A stretch of 64,000 nt of DNA from Dyella acidiphila (lineage in GTDB: Bacteria > Pseudomonadota > Gammaproteobacteria > Xanthomonadales > Rhodanobacteraceae), in assembly GCF_014863405.1 (NCBI RefSeq), contig NZ_JACZZA010000004.1, positions 124,001 through 188,000 on the forward strand. Reading direction: 5' to 3'. Under the pieces are notes generated by a model, which saw only the letters and a list, made by a program, of their open reading frames with translations, searched no databases and was not told where the DNA came from. The position numbers and the translations under genes are program-made. Within the stretch, counting starts at the first letter, position 1. Every line of letters starts with the position of its first letter. Positions 24,801 through 33,954 of the stretch are shown piece after piece.

Positions 24801-25625
24801 CAGCGGCTTGGGATCGAAGGCCGGCAGATCGAGTTTGGCCGTCCAGGCGTTGTTGTTGCGCTGATCCAGTTGCACCTGCAGCTGCGCCGGCATCGGCTCG
24901 ACGAGGGCGAGCTGCAATTGCGCGTTGCGGCCGTCGCCTTGCGCATCTAGGCTGCCGCTGTATTGCGTGTCGCCGACTTTCCACACGACTTGCGCGTGGC
25001 CTTTGCCGCGATAGCGCCGGCCCACGCCGAGCTGGCCATCCAGGTCGACCTGCCCATCCGGTGCGCGCAAGGCCAGCCGTGTCACGCTGATGCCGCGGTT
25101 GGTCCAGGCGCCGGCAAGATCGAGCTGATGGGAAGCGAACAGCGGCTTGCCGTCCTGGGCGATGGCCACGGGACCTACATGCACCTTGTCCAGCACCAGC
25201 GCCAGCGGCGGCTTCAGCGTGAAGCCGCCGGATGACGACGATGTCGGCTGCTGCGACTTGGGCAACGCTACATAGACGCGATCGACGTTCAGTTCGACCA
25301 CATGCAGGCGCTTGTACAGCAGTGGCGCCAGATGCCAATCCAACTGCACATGATCGAGCTCGACCCGAGTGCCCTGGCCATCGTCGTAGCGCAGTGCGGC
25401 GACGGACAGCGGCCCGATCACGCGGCCCTGCGCCTGCTCCACCTGCAGGGCGCCATGGGTGAGGTCTTGCGCCTGCGCAAGCGCGAAGCGCAACCCGCTT
25501 GCCGTACCCAGCAGCCAGGCCACGCCGCCACCGATCAGCACGAGCAGCGCCAGCAGGCTCAACGCCAGTGCGCGCAGCCAGCGGCGGCGGGGGCGAGGTG
25601 CAGGCGACGGCGCGGGTGCGTTCAC
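21837..25625 (-). CDS. tamB: Translocation and assembly module subunit TamB
   Basis: Large AsmA/TamB-type envelope protein, 1262 aa, anchored in the inner membrane and spanning the periplasm. It is thought to work with TamA in outer-membrane protein assembly and lipid transport. The N-terminal membrane anchor is ALALSLLALLVLIGGGVAWLL, followed by a long repetitive beta-rich region. The conserved C-terminal DUF490/TamB domain contains GQGQITVNGTYKAYGQNLQI, DNPGLSIRALR, VGLQITGTAQRP and the final FEAQNATDFNRASFNYRVEK. The GTG start at 25625 is supported by a TGAGG ribosome site that overlaps the tamA stop; only 8 bases separate the genes. The stop codon lies within a family C repeat. Confidence 0.93.
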   Translation of the reverse strand: MNAPAPSPAPRPRRRWLRALALSLLALLVLIGGGVAWLLGTASGLRFALAQAQDLTHGALQVEQAQGRVIGPLSVAALRYDDGQGTRVELDHVQLDWHLAPLLYKRLHVVELNVDRVYVALPKSQQPTSSSSGGFTLKPPLALVLDKVHVGPVAIAQDGKPLFASHQLDLAGAWTNRGISVTRLALRAPDGQVDLDGQLGVGRRYRGKGHAQVVWKVGDTQYSGSLDAQGDGRNAQLQLALVEPMPAQLQVQLDQRNNNAWTAKLDLPAFDPKPLLGSSSITRLGATLQGSGDQYRGSVNGELDLNDYRLLLQPLQAGFDKDFKTLTLQTLQLASPQVKGQLHAAGTVQWDAHPLSAQLALDWKDVELPATLAGQVLRSHGQLNAKGSAEQYHAEGEVSIGPPDKLAALALNLDGTPQQIQLHTLSLRQPQGNFTAEGTLTLQPALAWQLQAKADKLDPGQLFAGWPGLLNADFGTQGKLVQDHPDATLDLRKLDGQLRQRPLRGNGHLHLAPDQVVDGTLELASGNSTIKLLARPGSSNDADLTLAIASLGDWLPQSGGQLNGQFRVRGKLPGLAVSGTLQGQSLTWQEQHIAQLHLQADLPDISKPGGKLAVAASGAQLGGLTFRQIQLNGQGTSAQHQLTLDAQGQPLSIALALNGALKGQDWNGSLSMLSLDLSGMPRWHLQQAARLGWNHGSASMTQLCLTAGDPLLCLSADYDQGGNLDASYQLHAVPLTLIADAAGNASVPFSAQGTLEGNGKLHRNAAGVLTGNASITSAQGRFTYNEHPDQPVLSYTDLALNAKLAPGNQQISLRAALNGHGRLNGQASITGAQQTLSGDVGLQLDNIAFITLFTDSLANVKGRLNGDFKLGGTLTEPTVTGQAGVDGFAAEVPDAGLKLTDGKLSLSAATTQQLSVHGSVQSGKGALAIDGVAGLDAQTPTRITLKGSGFTAVDIPAAKVAISPDVLVLRDAQGIHASGSVRLDSADVNLDKLPGNGVNKASPDIVIVDQPQQPAGSGSMPITASIKLDLGPKAHLVGMGLDGRLSGIVTVDERPGRDTTGQGQITVNGTYKAYGQNLQIQQGQLLFASTPIDNPGLSIRALRSLTPNATIDQGQQVGLQITGTAQRPVLSVFSNPTMDQSDALSYLVTGKPLSQASGADGSKVNAAAQALGSYTGNLLAKGIGSKLGIDDIGVSSNDALNGNSAFTVGKYLSPRLYLSYGVGLFDPGDVITLRYHLSRRWNFEAQNATDFNRASFNYRVEK

Positions 25626-25633
25626 GATGTGCC

Positions 25634-27400
25634 TCACAGGTCCGGCCCGATTACCAGGTGCAGCTCGACACCGTGGCGTTGCAGCGTGCTGCGGATGGGC
25701 GTGCCAACGTCGACGCGGATCAGGCCGACCGGCGAACGCCAGCGTACGCCGATGCCGGTGCCGATATTCGGATGCACGTCGGTGCCGTTGAAGGCATTGC
25801 CGGCGTCGACAAAGGTGGCGATGCCCCAGCGCGGCGTGAAGTAGTGCTCCACGGTGGCGCTGGCGATCGCCAGGCTGTTGCCGCCGATCACGCGCCCGTA
25901 GCTGTTCTGCGGGCCCAGCGATTGGAACGAGAAGCCGCGAATGGACTGGTCGCCGCCGGCGAAGAAGCGCAGCTGCGGCGGCAATGCCTCGAAATCGTCG
26001 GTCCATACATGGCCGAGACTGCCGCGCAGGATCAGCCGGTTATTGCGCCAGAAGGCGCGGATCCAGCGCCCATCCAGGGTGAGTTCGCTCATGCGCGCGC
26101 TGGACAGCAGGTCGCCCGCGGTGCTGCGCGCATCGAGGCTGACCGACCAGCCGCGGCGCACGAAGTCGAAACTGTCTGCCTGTTTGCGCGTAAGCGACGC
26201 TTCCGCGTACACCAGGGTGCTGCTGCCGTGTTGCACGCCGGGCGTGCTTTCCGGTTCGTTCGGGGTCTTGCCCACGTCGAAGGTGCCGGTGAGCACATGC
26301 AGGCCTACGGTGCGCACCCAGTTGTGCCACAGCTCGCTTTCGTTGGCGACCAGTTCCAGCGTGCGCGATTGCGAGGTGACGGTGTTGGCATCGCGATAGC
26401 TGGCGCCGAAGTTGAGGCTGCGCTCGTTGTCGCCGGGCAAGGGAATGGTGTACTGGCTGGACAGCGTCTTCAGCCGCTGCGCCAGCACGATATCGTTCTT
26501 CCACTTGTGGCCAAGCCGATTGACCCAGCGCCGCTCCATCCCGCCGCGGATACCGGCGCCGGTGTCGGTGCCCACGAACAGGCCGCCGGTGTAAATGGTG
26601 CGCTTGGCGCGCGCCAGCTGCACGTCGATATCGACCACGCCGTTCTTGGCGGTGTCGAGCTGCGGCATCACGTCGACGGCGGCGAAGTAGTCGGCGCCGT
26701 TCAAGGTCTGCTGCAGTTTCAGCAGCTGGTTCTGGTCGAAGTAGTCGCCGCGCTTGAACGGTACATAGCGCTGCAGAAAGCCGGGACGGAATTGCGAGCC
26801 TTCGAAATGCACGTCGCCATAGCGATAACGGGTGCCGGTTTCCCAGGCCAACTGGATGGCGGCGCTATGCTCGGCGCGATTCACTTCCACCCGGCGCACG
26901 GTGTAGCGCGCATCGAGGTAGCCGTTGGCGAACAGCGCGGCATTGAGCGCGTCGCGGGCGGCATCGTAGGTGGCGTCGTCGAGGCGCTGGCCCTTCAGGC
27001 GTTCGATCGCGCGCTGGACTTTCTTCACCGGCGCGAGCGCGGCCGCGTTGTGGTCGAGCCGGATCGCCACCGAGGTGACCAGCACCGGTTGCCCCGGCGT
27101 GACATGCAGGGTGACGCGCCAGCCCTTGTCGGTCTTCTCCAATTTGCCGCTGGCGTGGGCGTCGTAGTAGCCATACGGCTGCAGGGCGGTGCCGGCCTGT
27201 GCATCGGCCCGGTCGTACAGCCGCCGCACCTGCGCCTCGCTCACATCGCGCGTGGCGTATTGCGACAGGCTTACGCCGGCGATCACCGCCGCCTTGAGCG
27301 GATCGTCCACGCCGTCCACTACCAGTTGCACCCCGGCATGGCTCAAGCCGGGGATCAGCAACAACAGCAGCAGACATAGGCAGTGGCGTATCCAACGCAT
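25634..27400 (-). CDS. tamA: Translocation and assembly module subunit TamA
   Basis: Outer-membrane Omp85-family beta-barrel, 588 aa, normal for TamA. It has a signal peptide (WIRHCLCLLLLLLIPGLSHA), about three POTRA domains to residue ~270, and a C-terminal barrel. Barrel features include GTDTGAGIRGGMERRWVN and the Omp85 signature region FFAGGDQSIRGFSFQSLGP (loop-6 RGF). It ends in a terminal strand (GVELHLVIGPDL). It is the first gene of a tamA-tamB operon with 8 bases between them. A pair of family A elements upstream (27486-27589) separates it from the NdvB-like gene, which suggests its own promoter. Confidence 0.93.
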   Translation of the reverse strand: MRWIRHCLCLLLLLLIPGLSHAGVQLVVDGVDDPLKAAVIAGVSLSQYATRDVSEAQVRRLYDRADAQAGTALQPYGYYDAHASGKLEKTDKGWRVTLHVTPGQPVLVTSVAIRLDHNAAALAPVKKVQRAIERLKGQRLDDATYDAARDALNAALFANGYLDARYTVRRVEVNRAEHSAAIQLAWETGTRYRYGDVHFEGSQFRPGFLQRYVPFKRGDYFDQNQLLKLQQTLNGADYFAAVDVMPQLDTAKNGVVDIDVQLARAKRTIYTGGLFVGTDTGAGIRGGMERRWVNRLGHKWKNDIVLAQRLKTLSSQYTIPLPGDNERSLNFGASYRDANTVTSQSRTLELVANESELWHNWVRTVGLHVLTGTFDVGKTPNEPESTPGVQHGSSTLVYAEASLTRKQADSFDFVRRGWSVSLDARSTAGDLLSSARMSELTLDGRWIRAFWRNNRLILRGSLGHVWTDDFEALPPQLRFFAGGDQSIRGFSFQSLGPQNSYGRVIGGNSLAIASATVEHYFTPRWGIATFVDAGNAFNGTDVHPNIGTGIGVRWRSPVGLIRVDVGTPIRSTLQRHGVELHLVIGPDL

Positions 27401-27485
27401 GCGTTAGGGTTCCATCCTCGACTCGGCATCGCAAGTCGCAGCTTAGCCTGCGCACCAATTCAAATAACGTGCTTTTCGCGTTCGC

Positions 27486-27523
27486 TTCCTCTCCCCGCTG
27501 GGGAGAGGATTGAGCTGAGGGGC
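27486..27523 (+). repeat. Family A palindrome (A8), diverged
   Basis: CCTCTCCCCGCTGGGGAGAGG stem with an altered tail (ATTGAGCTGAGGGG) and then CTCTCGCG. It lies about 85 bases upstream of the tamA start on the opposite reading sense. Confidence 0.8.
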
Positions 27524-27559
27524 CACTCTCGCGAGAAATCTCAGCAAAATCTGTTTTTT

Positions 27560-27589
27560 GCTCTCCCCGCTGAGGGGAGAGGGCCCAAG
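27560..27589. repeat. Family A palindrome (A9), partial
   Basis: GCTCTCCCCGCTGAGGGGAGAGGGC stem without a recognisable GGGTGAGGGG tail. It begins 8 bases downstream of the NdvB-like stop (on the minus strand), in the position of a terminator. Confidence 0.75.
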
Positions 27590-27596
27590 CGCGATA

Positions 27597-30254
27597 TCAG
27601 CCGGTCTTGTCGCCCGACTTGTGCGCAATCCATGCGCCGATCATCGCCGAAATATACGGAATCGCCTGCGCGGCCAGGATGAACATCCACAGCCGGCCTT
27701 CCGCGAAGCGCGCGAACACGCTCATGGACATGCCGACCACGCACAGCACCAGCGCGAGCAGCATCAGCATTTCTTCGCGTACCGGGGCGAAGGCGGCGAA
27801 GTTGCTGCCGCCCAGGCGGCGGCTCTTGGCGGTCACCACGAACGAGGTCTTTTCGCGCGTGAGGCCGTGCAGGATGCCGCGCGCGATGGCGTGGCTCAGG
27901 CTCATGCTGGCGATCGAGGCCATGATGGTGTCGTACCAGCTACACGGTACGCGCGCACGGTACAGCACGATGCCGAAGATCATCTTGGCGAAGAAGAAGC
28001 CGATCACCGGCACCAGGAACAGCTGCATCGGCAGGCTGAAGGTCTGCGGCATGGCGACCATGCCGGCGGTCCAGAAGATCGCCATCAGGGTGAAGATCAG
28101 GTGCAGCGCATCGGCGAACCAGCTGAACCAGCCGGTGAGGAAGTGGAAGCGCTGGCCGCTGGTGAGCGGGCCCTTCTTGGTCATCCAGTCCCAGCGGCCC
28201 TTGAGGATCTGCATGGCGCCGAAGGCCCAGCGGTAACGCTGGCTCTTGTAGGCCTTGAAGTCGGCCGGGGTGAGGCCCTTGCCCATCAGTTCGTCGACGT
28301 AGACCAGCTCGTAGCCGGAGTGCATCAGGCGCAGGCCGAGTTCGGCGTCTTCGCAGATGGTCCATTCCGACCAGCCGCCGGTGCCTTCCAGTGCGGAGCG
28401 GCGCACCATGGTCATGGTGCCGTGCTGGATGATCGCGTTGCGCTCGTTGCGGTGGTGCATGCCGATGCGGAAGAAGCCGTCGTATTCCCAGGCGGTCATG
28501 CGGCGGAAGCGGTTCTGCACGAACTCGCGGTGCGCCTGCGGGCATTGCACCACGGCCACCTTGGGGTCGTGGAAATAGCCGGTGAGGGTGGCCAGCCAGT
28601 CGGCGCGCACCTCGTAGTCGGCGTCGATCACCGCCACCACGTCGGCGCGCGGGTCGGTTTCCTTCAGGCCGAAGTTCAGCGCGCCGGCCTTGAAGCCGGG
28701 CCACGGTTCCAGGTGGAAGAAGCGGAAGCGCTCGCCGAGCTTTTCGCAGTATTCCTGCACCGGCTTCCACACCGCCGGATCCTTGGTGTTGTTGTCGATC
28801 ACCAGCACTTCGAAGTTCTGGTAGTCGAGCGCGGCCAGCGAATCGAGCGTGATGATCACCATCTCCGGCGGCTCGTTGTAGCAGGCCAGGTGGATGGAGA
28901 CGAACGGCTGCTTTTCCGGCGGATCGGGCGGCAGCATGCCGGCATGGCGCACCCACTGGCGCCGCCACAGCACTTCGGTGAACTCGAAGCCGTTGATCAG
29001 CAGGATCGCCAGGATCGCCACCTGGGCCGGGAACAGCAGCACCAGCATGCTCCAGTCGACCCAGTCCAGATAGAAATTGAAGGGCAGGGTGACCGACCAG
29101 ACGATCAGGCCGCAGGCCAGCTGGATCAGCACGTCGAAGAACAGCCGGCCCATGATCTTGAAGCGGCGGAAGCGGATGCCGAACCACAGCATCGGCACGA
29201 TCGCCAGCAGGCTGGCGGCCAGCGCCTTCCACGGCCACTGGGTGTCTTCGGTCACCGGGCCGGTGAACGGGAATTTAAGCTGCCGGTCGGCGTTGAAGAT
29301 GCCCCAGTAGGCGCCGGTGCGGCTTTCGCCGAGGTTTTCCTTCCACGGCTGGTCGAAGGCCTCGAACAGGTAGTAGTCGATGTCGTTCTGCTGGGCCCAG
29401 ATCAGCCATTCGCGGTCGAAGATGGCCTCGTTGGAGATCGACGGGTAGGCACGCTCGCGGCGGTCGCCGTTGGAGGGCCAGCCGGTTTCGCCGACCACCA
29501 CGTGCTTGTTGGGGAAGCGCCGGGTGATGTTGTGGTAGGCGCCGATCGTGGCTTCGAGGGCGTCCTTGCGGTCCACGCCGTTCCAGAACGGGAACAGGTG
29601 GATGGTGATGAAGTCGACGTGGTCGGCCAGCTCCGGATACTTCAGCCAGATGTAGTCCGGCTCGGCGATGGTCACCGGCTGGCGGATATGCGCCCGCGCC
29701 CGGTCCAGGTAGGCCATCATCTGGTCGACCGACAGCGCATTGGTGTACAGCACCTCGTTGCCGACCACCACGCTCTGGATGGTGTCCGGGTAGCGGTGGG
29801 CCAGGGCGATCAGCGCATCCAGCTCTTTTTCGTTGTGATCCAGCCGCTTGTCGATATCGGCGCCGGCCATCACCTTCAGCCCCTCTTTCTGGGCCAGGCG
29901 GTAGGTCTGCGGGTTCTCTTCGGTGGCGTAGGTGCGGATCCGGCCGGTATAGCGGCGCAGCAGCTTCAGGTCGCTGTCGATCTGCTCGTCGGTGGGGTAA
30001 TCCTGCTTGAACGGGTTCTGGTAGCGCTGGTACAGCGCCACCGACATTCCCTTGATCTGGCCGTGCCAGTCCTGCGGGCCGCGTGGGAGATTGCTCCACC
30101 ACCACAGGCCGATATTCAACGCGGCGACCACCAGGGCCAGCAGGATGGCGGTGAAAATCGACGGCCAGGTTTTGGATTGGATCGGTGTCGCGCTCAAGAA
30201 AATCCCCGTCCTGGTGCCTCTTTCGAGGCGCATAAGCCTGTGCAGCTTAACCAA
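27597..30254 (-). CDS. ndvB: NdvB-like GH17-GT2 beta-(1,3)-glucan synthase
   Basis: Inner-membrane fusion of a glycoside hydrolase family 17 domain and a processive family 2 glycosyltransferase, 885 aa. It has the layout of Pseudomonas NdvB, which makes cyclic beta-(1,3)-glucans. A membrane anchor lies near residues 33-55. The GH17 part carries both expected glutamates, E167 in VVGNEVLY and E256 in VVVGETGWPS. After several membrane segments the GT2 part has the D544-A-D546 motif, the base region CED (634-636) and the processive QRYRW box (672-676), then a C-terminal helix bundle. The start is uncertain: TTG 30254 opens the frame and the first ATG is at 30233; neither has a good ribosome site. 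The glucan linkage is inferred from the family. Confidence 0.87.
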   Translation of the reverse strand: MVKLHRLMRLERGTRTGIFLSATPIQSKTWPSIFTAILLALVVAALNIGLWWWSNLPRGPQDWHGQIKGMSVALYQRYQNPFKQDYPTDEQIDSDLKLLRRYTGRIRTYATEENPQTYRLAQKEGLKVMAGADIDKRLDHNEKELDALIALAHRYPDTIQSVVVGNEVLYTNALSVDQMMAYLDRARAHIRQPVTIAEPDYIWLKYPELADHVDFITIHLFPFWNGVDRKDALEATIGAYHNITRRFPNKHVVVGETGWPSNGDRRERAYPSISNEAIFDREWLIWAQQNDIDYYLFEAFDQPWKENLGESRTGAYWGIFNADRQLKFPFTGPVTEDTQWPWKALAASLLAIVPMLWFGIRFRRFKIMGRLFFDVLIQLACGLIVWSVTLPFNFYLDWVDWSMLVLLFPAQVAILAILLINGFEFTEVLWRRQWVRHAGMLPPDPPEKQPFVSIHLACYNEPPEMVIITLDSLAALDYQNFEVLVIDNNTKDPAVWKPVQEYCEKLGERFRFFHLEPWPGFKAGALNFGLKETDPRADVVAVIDADYEVRADWLATLTGYFHDPKVAVVQCPQAHREFVQNRFRRMTAWEYDGFFRIGMHHRNERNAIIQHGTMTMVRRSALEGTGGWSEWTICEDAELGLRLMHSGYELVYVDELMGKGLTPADFKAYKSQRYRWAFGAMQILKGRWDWMTKKGPLTSGQRFHFLTGWFSWFADALHLIFTLMAIFWTAGMVAMPQTFSLPMQLFLVPVIGFFFAKMIFGIVLYRARVPCSWYDTIMASIASMSLSHAIARGILHGLTREKTSFVVTAKSRRLGGSNFAAFAPVREEMLMLLALVLCVVGMSMSVFARFAEGRLWMFILAAQAIPYISAMIGAWIAHKSGDKTG

Positions 30255-30830
30255 TTAACGGTATGGGGCTCAATAAATTGCGCCCGCCGCGGTCAGCACG
30301 AGGTCAGGGCGGCGCCGGTGCCGCCCCCGGCCGCCGGCACAGGTAGGGCATCTTCGCCCGCGGCCGTCTAAGGAATGTGAGCGCCCTTGCTGCCGTCCCC
30401 AGCATGCAACGGCCGATTTCCCGTGCACCTGCTGCGAACCTTGCACGCGCCGTGTGCGGAACATCGTTCGTGTGTGTCTGCCGCAAGCGGCGCGTGTCGT
30501 TTTCGACGCGGCTCGTTCGTCGTATCAATGAGGCGCTGTCGTCGATGTCGATGCTTGCATTGTTGTGATTTTGATAAGTCGCAATCCATTGCGCTTTTGA
30601 TTCGCAAGAACTGTTGGTTTTTTTGCGGAAGGTTTTACCGGCGTTGGTGCGTAGCGAGTGGTTGCCAACAACCGCCGCATCTGTGCAGAGCGGCACTACT
30701 CGTTGCTGCGCGCTGTGTCTATCTTCGTAGTGGGGGAGGACATCGGATTCATGGCCGACTGGATTTTTGAATCCGGTGTATTGGCGTGGGCGGCGTAACG
30801 CTTGCGCGAAACTGACAATGGAGGCACGTC
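30255..30830. other. 576-base divergent intergenic region
   Basis: No convincing gene. The left third is very GC-rich with a GGCGGCGCC/GGTGCCGCC type inverted repeat near 30315. The part from about 30550 to 30640 is AT-richer with a T7 run and is the likely promoter zone for the TonB receptor. AATGGAGGCACGTC directly before 30831 is its ribosome site. Short open frames on both strands here lack supporting features. Confidence 0.6.
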
Positions 30831-33800
30831 ATGAAGTCGCAACAGCGGAAACTGTTGTACGTCTTGATCTGCAGCACGCTTGCAGGAACTCTCGGCGCCG
30901 GCGTACACGCTCAATCCACCGCATCGAACGCCACTACGCAATCGTCGGGAAACGCTGCGCCATCCACCGCCGCCGCGCAAAGCGCACAGGCGCCGAGCGC
31001 CAGCGACCAGACGCAAACCAAGACGCTGAAAACCGTCACCGTTACCGGCTCGCTGATCCGCAGTGTCGACGTGGAACTGGCGCAGCCGGTGGTGACCATT
31101 TCGCAGCAGGATATCCAGCGCCAGGGCTTTGCCACCGTGGGCCAGTTCCTGCAGAACCTCAGCTCGGCTTCCGCGCCGGATATCAGCAAATCCGATCCTG
31201 ACGAAGCGGGTCCGGATGTGGGCGGCACCTTTGTCGACCTGCGCAATCTCGGCGCGCAACGCACGCTGGTATTGCTGGACGGCAAGCGCCTGGGTACGTC
31301 GTTCGACGGCTTTACCAACCTGGACACCATTCCGGCCTCGATCATCGATCACATCGATGTACTGGCTGACGGTGCGTCGGCGATCTACGGTTCGGACGCG
31401 ATCGCCGGGGTGGTGAACATCGTCACCAAGAAGGATTTCAACGGCGGCGAACTGGACACCTATAACGGCCGCTACATGCCCGGCGGCGACGGCGACCAGG
31501 GCCAGTATGCGGTGACCTTCGGCAAGACCTATACGCGCGGCTCGATCTTGTTTACCGCGCAATACCAGAAGCAGGATGCGATCGATGCGGGCGACCGGCC
31601 GTACAGCGCGTATCCGCTGACCGCCAACTTCCCCTACAACGGCTGGGCATCCCTGGGCACGCAAGGCCAGTTCAATCTGAACAACCAGTGGTATGTGCTC
31701 AACCAGGGCGGAAATACGCAGAACATCAACGATTTTCACCCGGTGCAGGGGCCGACCTCGTTGAACAACGGCGTGGTGACCAATCCCGGCGATTACTACA
31801 ACCCCAATCCTGAGAACACCTTGCTCAGCGCCACGAACATGAAGAACCTGTTCGTGCAGGGGCACTACGACATTCTCAAGAACCTCACCGCGGATTTCAC
31901 CGCCAGTTACAACGAGCAGGGCAATACGGATGAGCTGGCGGGCTTTCCGCTGTCTTCCGCGGCGCTGTTCTCGCAGCAGTATCCGCAGTACACCGGCATG
32001 GAGCTGTCGCAATACAGCTACTACAACCCGACCAATGCGCCGGGCCAGACGCCTACCGATCTGCAGTTCCAGCGCATCGTGGCGGAGGTGCCGCGCCTGT
32101 CGATGAACAAGGTGGAGAACTTCCGCATCAGCCTGGGCGTGGAAGGCAACTTCAGCATCGGCGAACACCTGTTCAACTGGGATGCGTATTACTACGACAC
32201 CCGCTACGAAGGCACGATCCTGGAAACCGGCAACTTCTCCCTGCCGAACCTGTTCAACGCATTGGGGCCTTCCTTCCAGGCCGCCAACGGCAGCGTGGAG
32301 TGCGGTACGCCGGGCAATGTCATCGCCGGCTGCGTGCCGTTGAATGTGCTGGCGGGGCGCTACAGCCCGGCCATGCTCAACTACATCCTGGTCAACGGCT
32401 ATGAGCACTACGGCAGTTCGGAAAAAGGACCGCAGGTGGATTTCAGCGGCGACATTCTCGAATTGCCCGCCGGCGACCTGACCTTTGCGATCGGCGCTTC
32501 GCACCGCTCGGTGTCCGGCTACGACACGCCCGATGTGCCGTCATCGGAGGGCCTGACCACCAACCTTGCCGGTGCGCCCACGGCCGGCGGCTTCGGCGTC
32601 AACGAGACCTGGCTCGAACTGAATGTGCCGCTGCTCAAGGATCTGCCGCTGGTGCAATCTCTGAGCCTGGATGTTGCCGATCGTTTCTCGCATTACAGCA
32701 ATTTCGGCGGCACCAACAACCGGCAGTTCAAGATCACCTGGAAGCCGATCGACGACCTGATGGTGCGCGGCAGCTACGGCACCGGCTTCCGCGCGCCGAC
32801 GGTCGGCGATCTGTATGGCGGCATCTCCACCACCTATCCGTTCTATAACGATCCGTGCGACGTGGTGTACGGCCTGGCACGCTACAACACGGCCGTCGCC
32901 AAGAACTGCGCCAGTGGCGTCGGCGGCCAGCCGGCGCTGAATCAGGCGGCGCTCAACGCAGCGGTGGGCGGCAGCGGACAGAGCCTGGGCACGGAATTCC
33001 CCGCCGGCTTCATGCAGGAGCAATCGCCCGGCACGCCGGTGGTGTCGCCGGGCGGCACGCCGCAATACGCGCCGTTTACCAGCGGCGGCAATCCCAATCT
33101 GCGGCCGGAGACGTCCAAGAGCTCGCAGATCGGCATTGTCTACAGTCCGAGCTACCTGTCCGGCTTCAACATCACGCTGGATCATTTTCACTACATCGTG
33201 CGCAACGTGATCTCCACGGTCAGCCCGAACGAAGTGCTCAATAATTGCTACGAGCTGGGCATCACCGCCGATTGCAGCCGGTTCCAGCGCACCGCGGCGG
33301 ACGATTACCAGGTCAGCAGCATGTTCTTCGGCGAGGAGAACCAGGGTTGGATGGATGTGGCCGGCTATGACCTGGGCTTGTCGTACACGCTGCCGAAATT
33401 CTCGTTCGGCCAGTTCAAGATCGACTCCAACAGCACCTACTACACGCACAACAACAGCGAGCAGTATGCCGGCGTGCCGGTCAGCTACAACAACGGCTTC
33501 GGCGGCTACTGGCGCATGCGTTCCAACGTGACATTGGGCTGGCAGTACCAGAACTGGGGTGCGCAGTGGACGCTGCGCTATTTCTCGCCGCTCAAGGATC
33601 CCTGCTACAACGAGCAGTTCTCGGCCTTCCCCTGCACCCTGCCGAACTACTATCTGCCGGGCTCCGGAGTGACGCCGATGACGCAGATTCCGTCGGTCAC
33701 GATGAACGACCTGCAGGTGTACTGGAATGCGCCGTGGCACGGCACGATCGCGCTGGGCGTCAACAATATCTTCAACCGCACCGGGCCGTATTTCTACGGC

Positions 33801-33905
33801 GGCTTTACCTCCAGCGGCCCGATCACCGTCGATTCGCAATACGCCTACAACGCGTCCTACGACTTCGGGCGGTTTGTCTATCTGCGCTATACGCAGAAGT
33901 TCTGA
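30831..33905 (+). CDS. TonB-dependent outer-membrane receptor
   Basis: Outer-membrane active transporter of 1024 aa energised by TonB-ExbBD. It has a signal peptide (residues 1-28, ending GVHAQ), a low-complexity Ser/Thr/Ala/Gln-rich stretch, a TonB box LKTVTVTG near residues 66-73, a plug domain (VVTISQQDIQRQGFATVGQF, GTFVDLRNLGAQRTLVLLDG, SAIYGSDAIAGVVNIVTK) and a long 22-strand barrel ending in RYTQKF with the C-terminal Phe expected for BAM recognition. The ribosome site GGAGG precedes the ATG at ideal spacing. This large plug type is common in Xanthomonadales for sugars, peptides or plant compounds. The substrate is unknown, and no neighbouring enzyme or regulator indicates it. Confidence 0.93.
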   Translation: MKSQQRKLLYVLICSTLAGTLGAGVHAQSTASNATTQSSGNAAPSTAAAQSAQAPSASDQTQTKTLKTVTVTGSLIRSVDVELAQPVVTISQQDIQRQGFATVGQFLQNLSSASAPDISKSDPDEAGPDVGGTFVDLRNLGAQRTLVLLDGKRLGTSFDGFTNLDTIPASIIDHIDVLADGASAIYGSDAIAGVVNIVTKKDFNGGELDTYNGRYMPGGDGDQGQYAVTFGKTYTRGSILFTAQYQKQDAIDAGDRPYSAYPLTANFPYNGWASLGTQGQFNLNNQWYVLNQGGNTQNINDFHPVQGPTSLNNGVVTNPGDYYNPNPENTLLSATNMKNLFVQGHYDILKNLTADFTASYNEQGNTDELAGFPLSSAALFSQQYPQYTGMELSQYSYYNPTNAPGQTPTDLQFQRIVAEVPRLSMNKVENFRISLGVEGNFSIGEHLFNWDAYYYDTRYEGTILETGNFSLPNLFNALGPSFQAANGSVECGTPGNVIAGCVPLNVLAGRYSPAMLNYILVNGYEHYGSSEKGPQVDFSGDILELPAGDLTFAIGASHRSVSGYDTPDVPSSEGLTTNLAGAPTAGGFGVNETWLELNVPLLKDLPLVQSLSLDVADRFSHYSNFGGTNNRQFKITWKPIDDLMVRGSYGTGFRAPTVGDLYGGISTTYPFYNDPCDVVYGLARYNTAVAKNCASGVGGQPALNQAALNAAVGGSGQSLGTEFPAGFMQEQSPGTPVVSPGGTPQYAPFTSGGNPNLRPETSKSSQIGIVYSPSYLSGFNITLDHFHYIVRNVISTVSPNEVLNNCYELGITADCSRFQRTAADDYQVSSMFFGEENQGWMDVAGYDLGLSYTLPKFSFGQFKIDSNSTYYTHNNSEQYAGVPVSYNNGFGGYWRMRSNVTLGWQYQNWGAQWTLRYFSPLKDPCYNEQFSAFPCTLPNYYLPGSGVTPMTQIPSVTMNDLQVYWNAPWHGTIALGVNNIFNRTGPYFYGGFTSSGPITVDSQYAYNASYDFGRFVYLRYTQKF

Positions 33906-33916
33906 GGCTGGCTGCG

Positions 33917-33942
33917 CGCCCCTCCCCGTTGGAGGAGGGGCG
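33917..33942. terminator. Bidirectional terminator-like hairpin
   Basis: CGCCCCTCC pairs with GGAGGGGCG around an 8-base loop, between the convergent TonB receptor and dps genes. No strong T-run follows, so the role is inferred from position. Confidence 0.55.
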
Positions 33943-33954
33943 TCGCACGGGCGC

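Noticed and set aside
25626-26007. Extension of tamB upstream into the tamA gene
   Set aside because: The frame stays open by chance across the end of tamA; the GTG at 25625 has a ribosome site and is followed by the membrane anchor.
27558-30371. Long open frame of 937 codons on the plus strand opposite the NdvB-like gene
   Set aside because: His/Val/Gln-rich translation typical of the antisense of a high-GC gene; no domain, and the minus-strand gene has all catalytic motifs.
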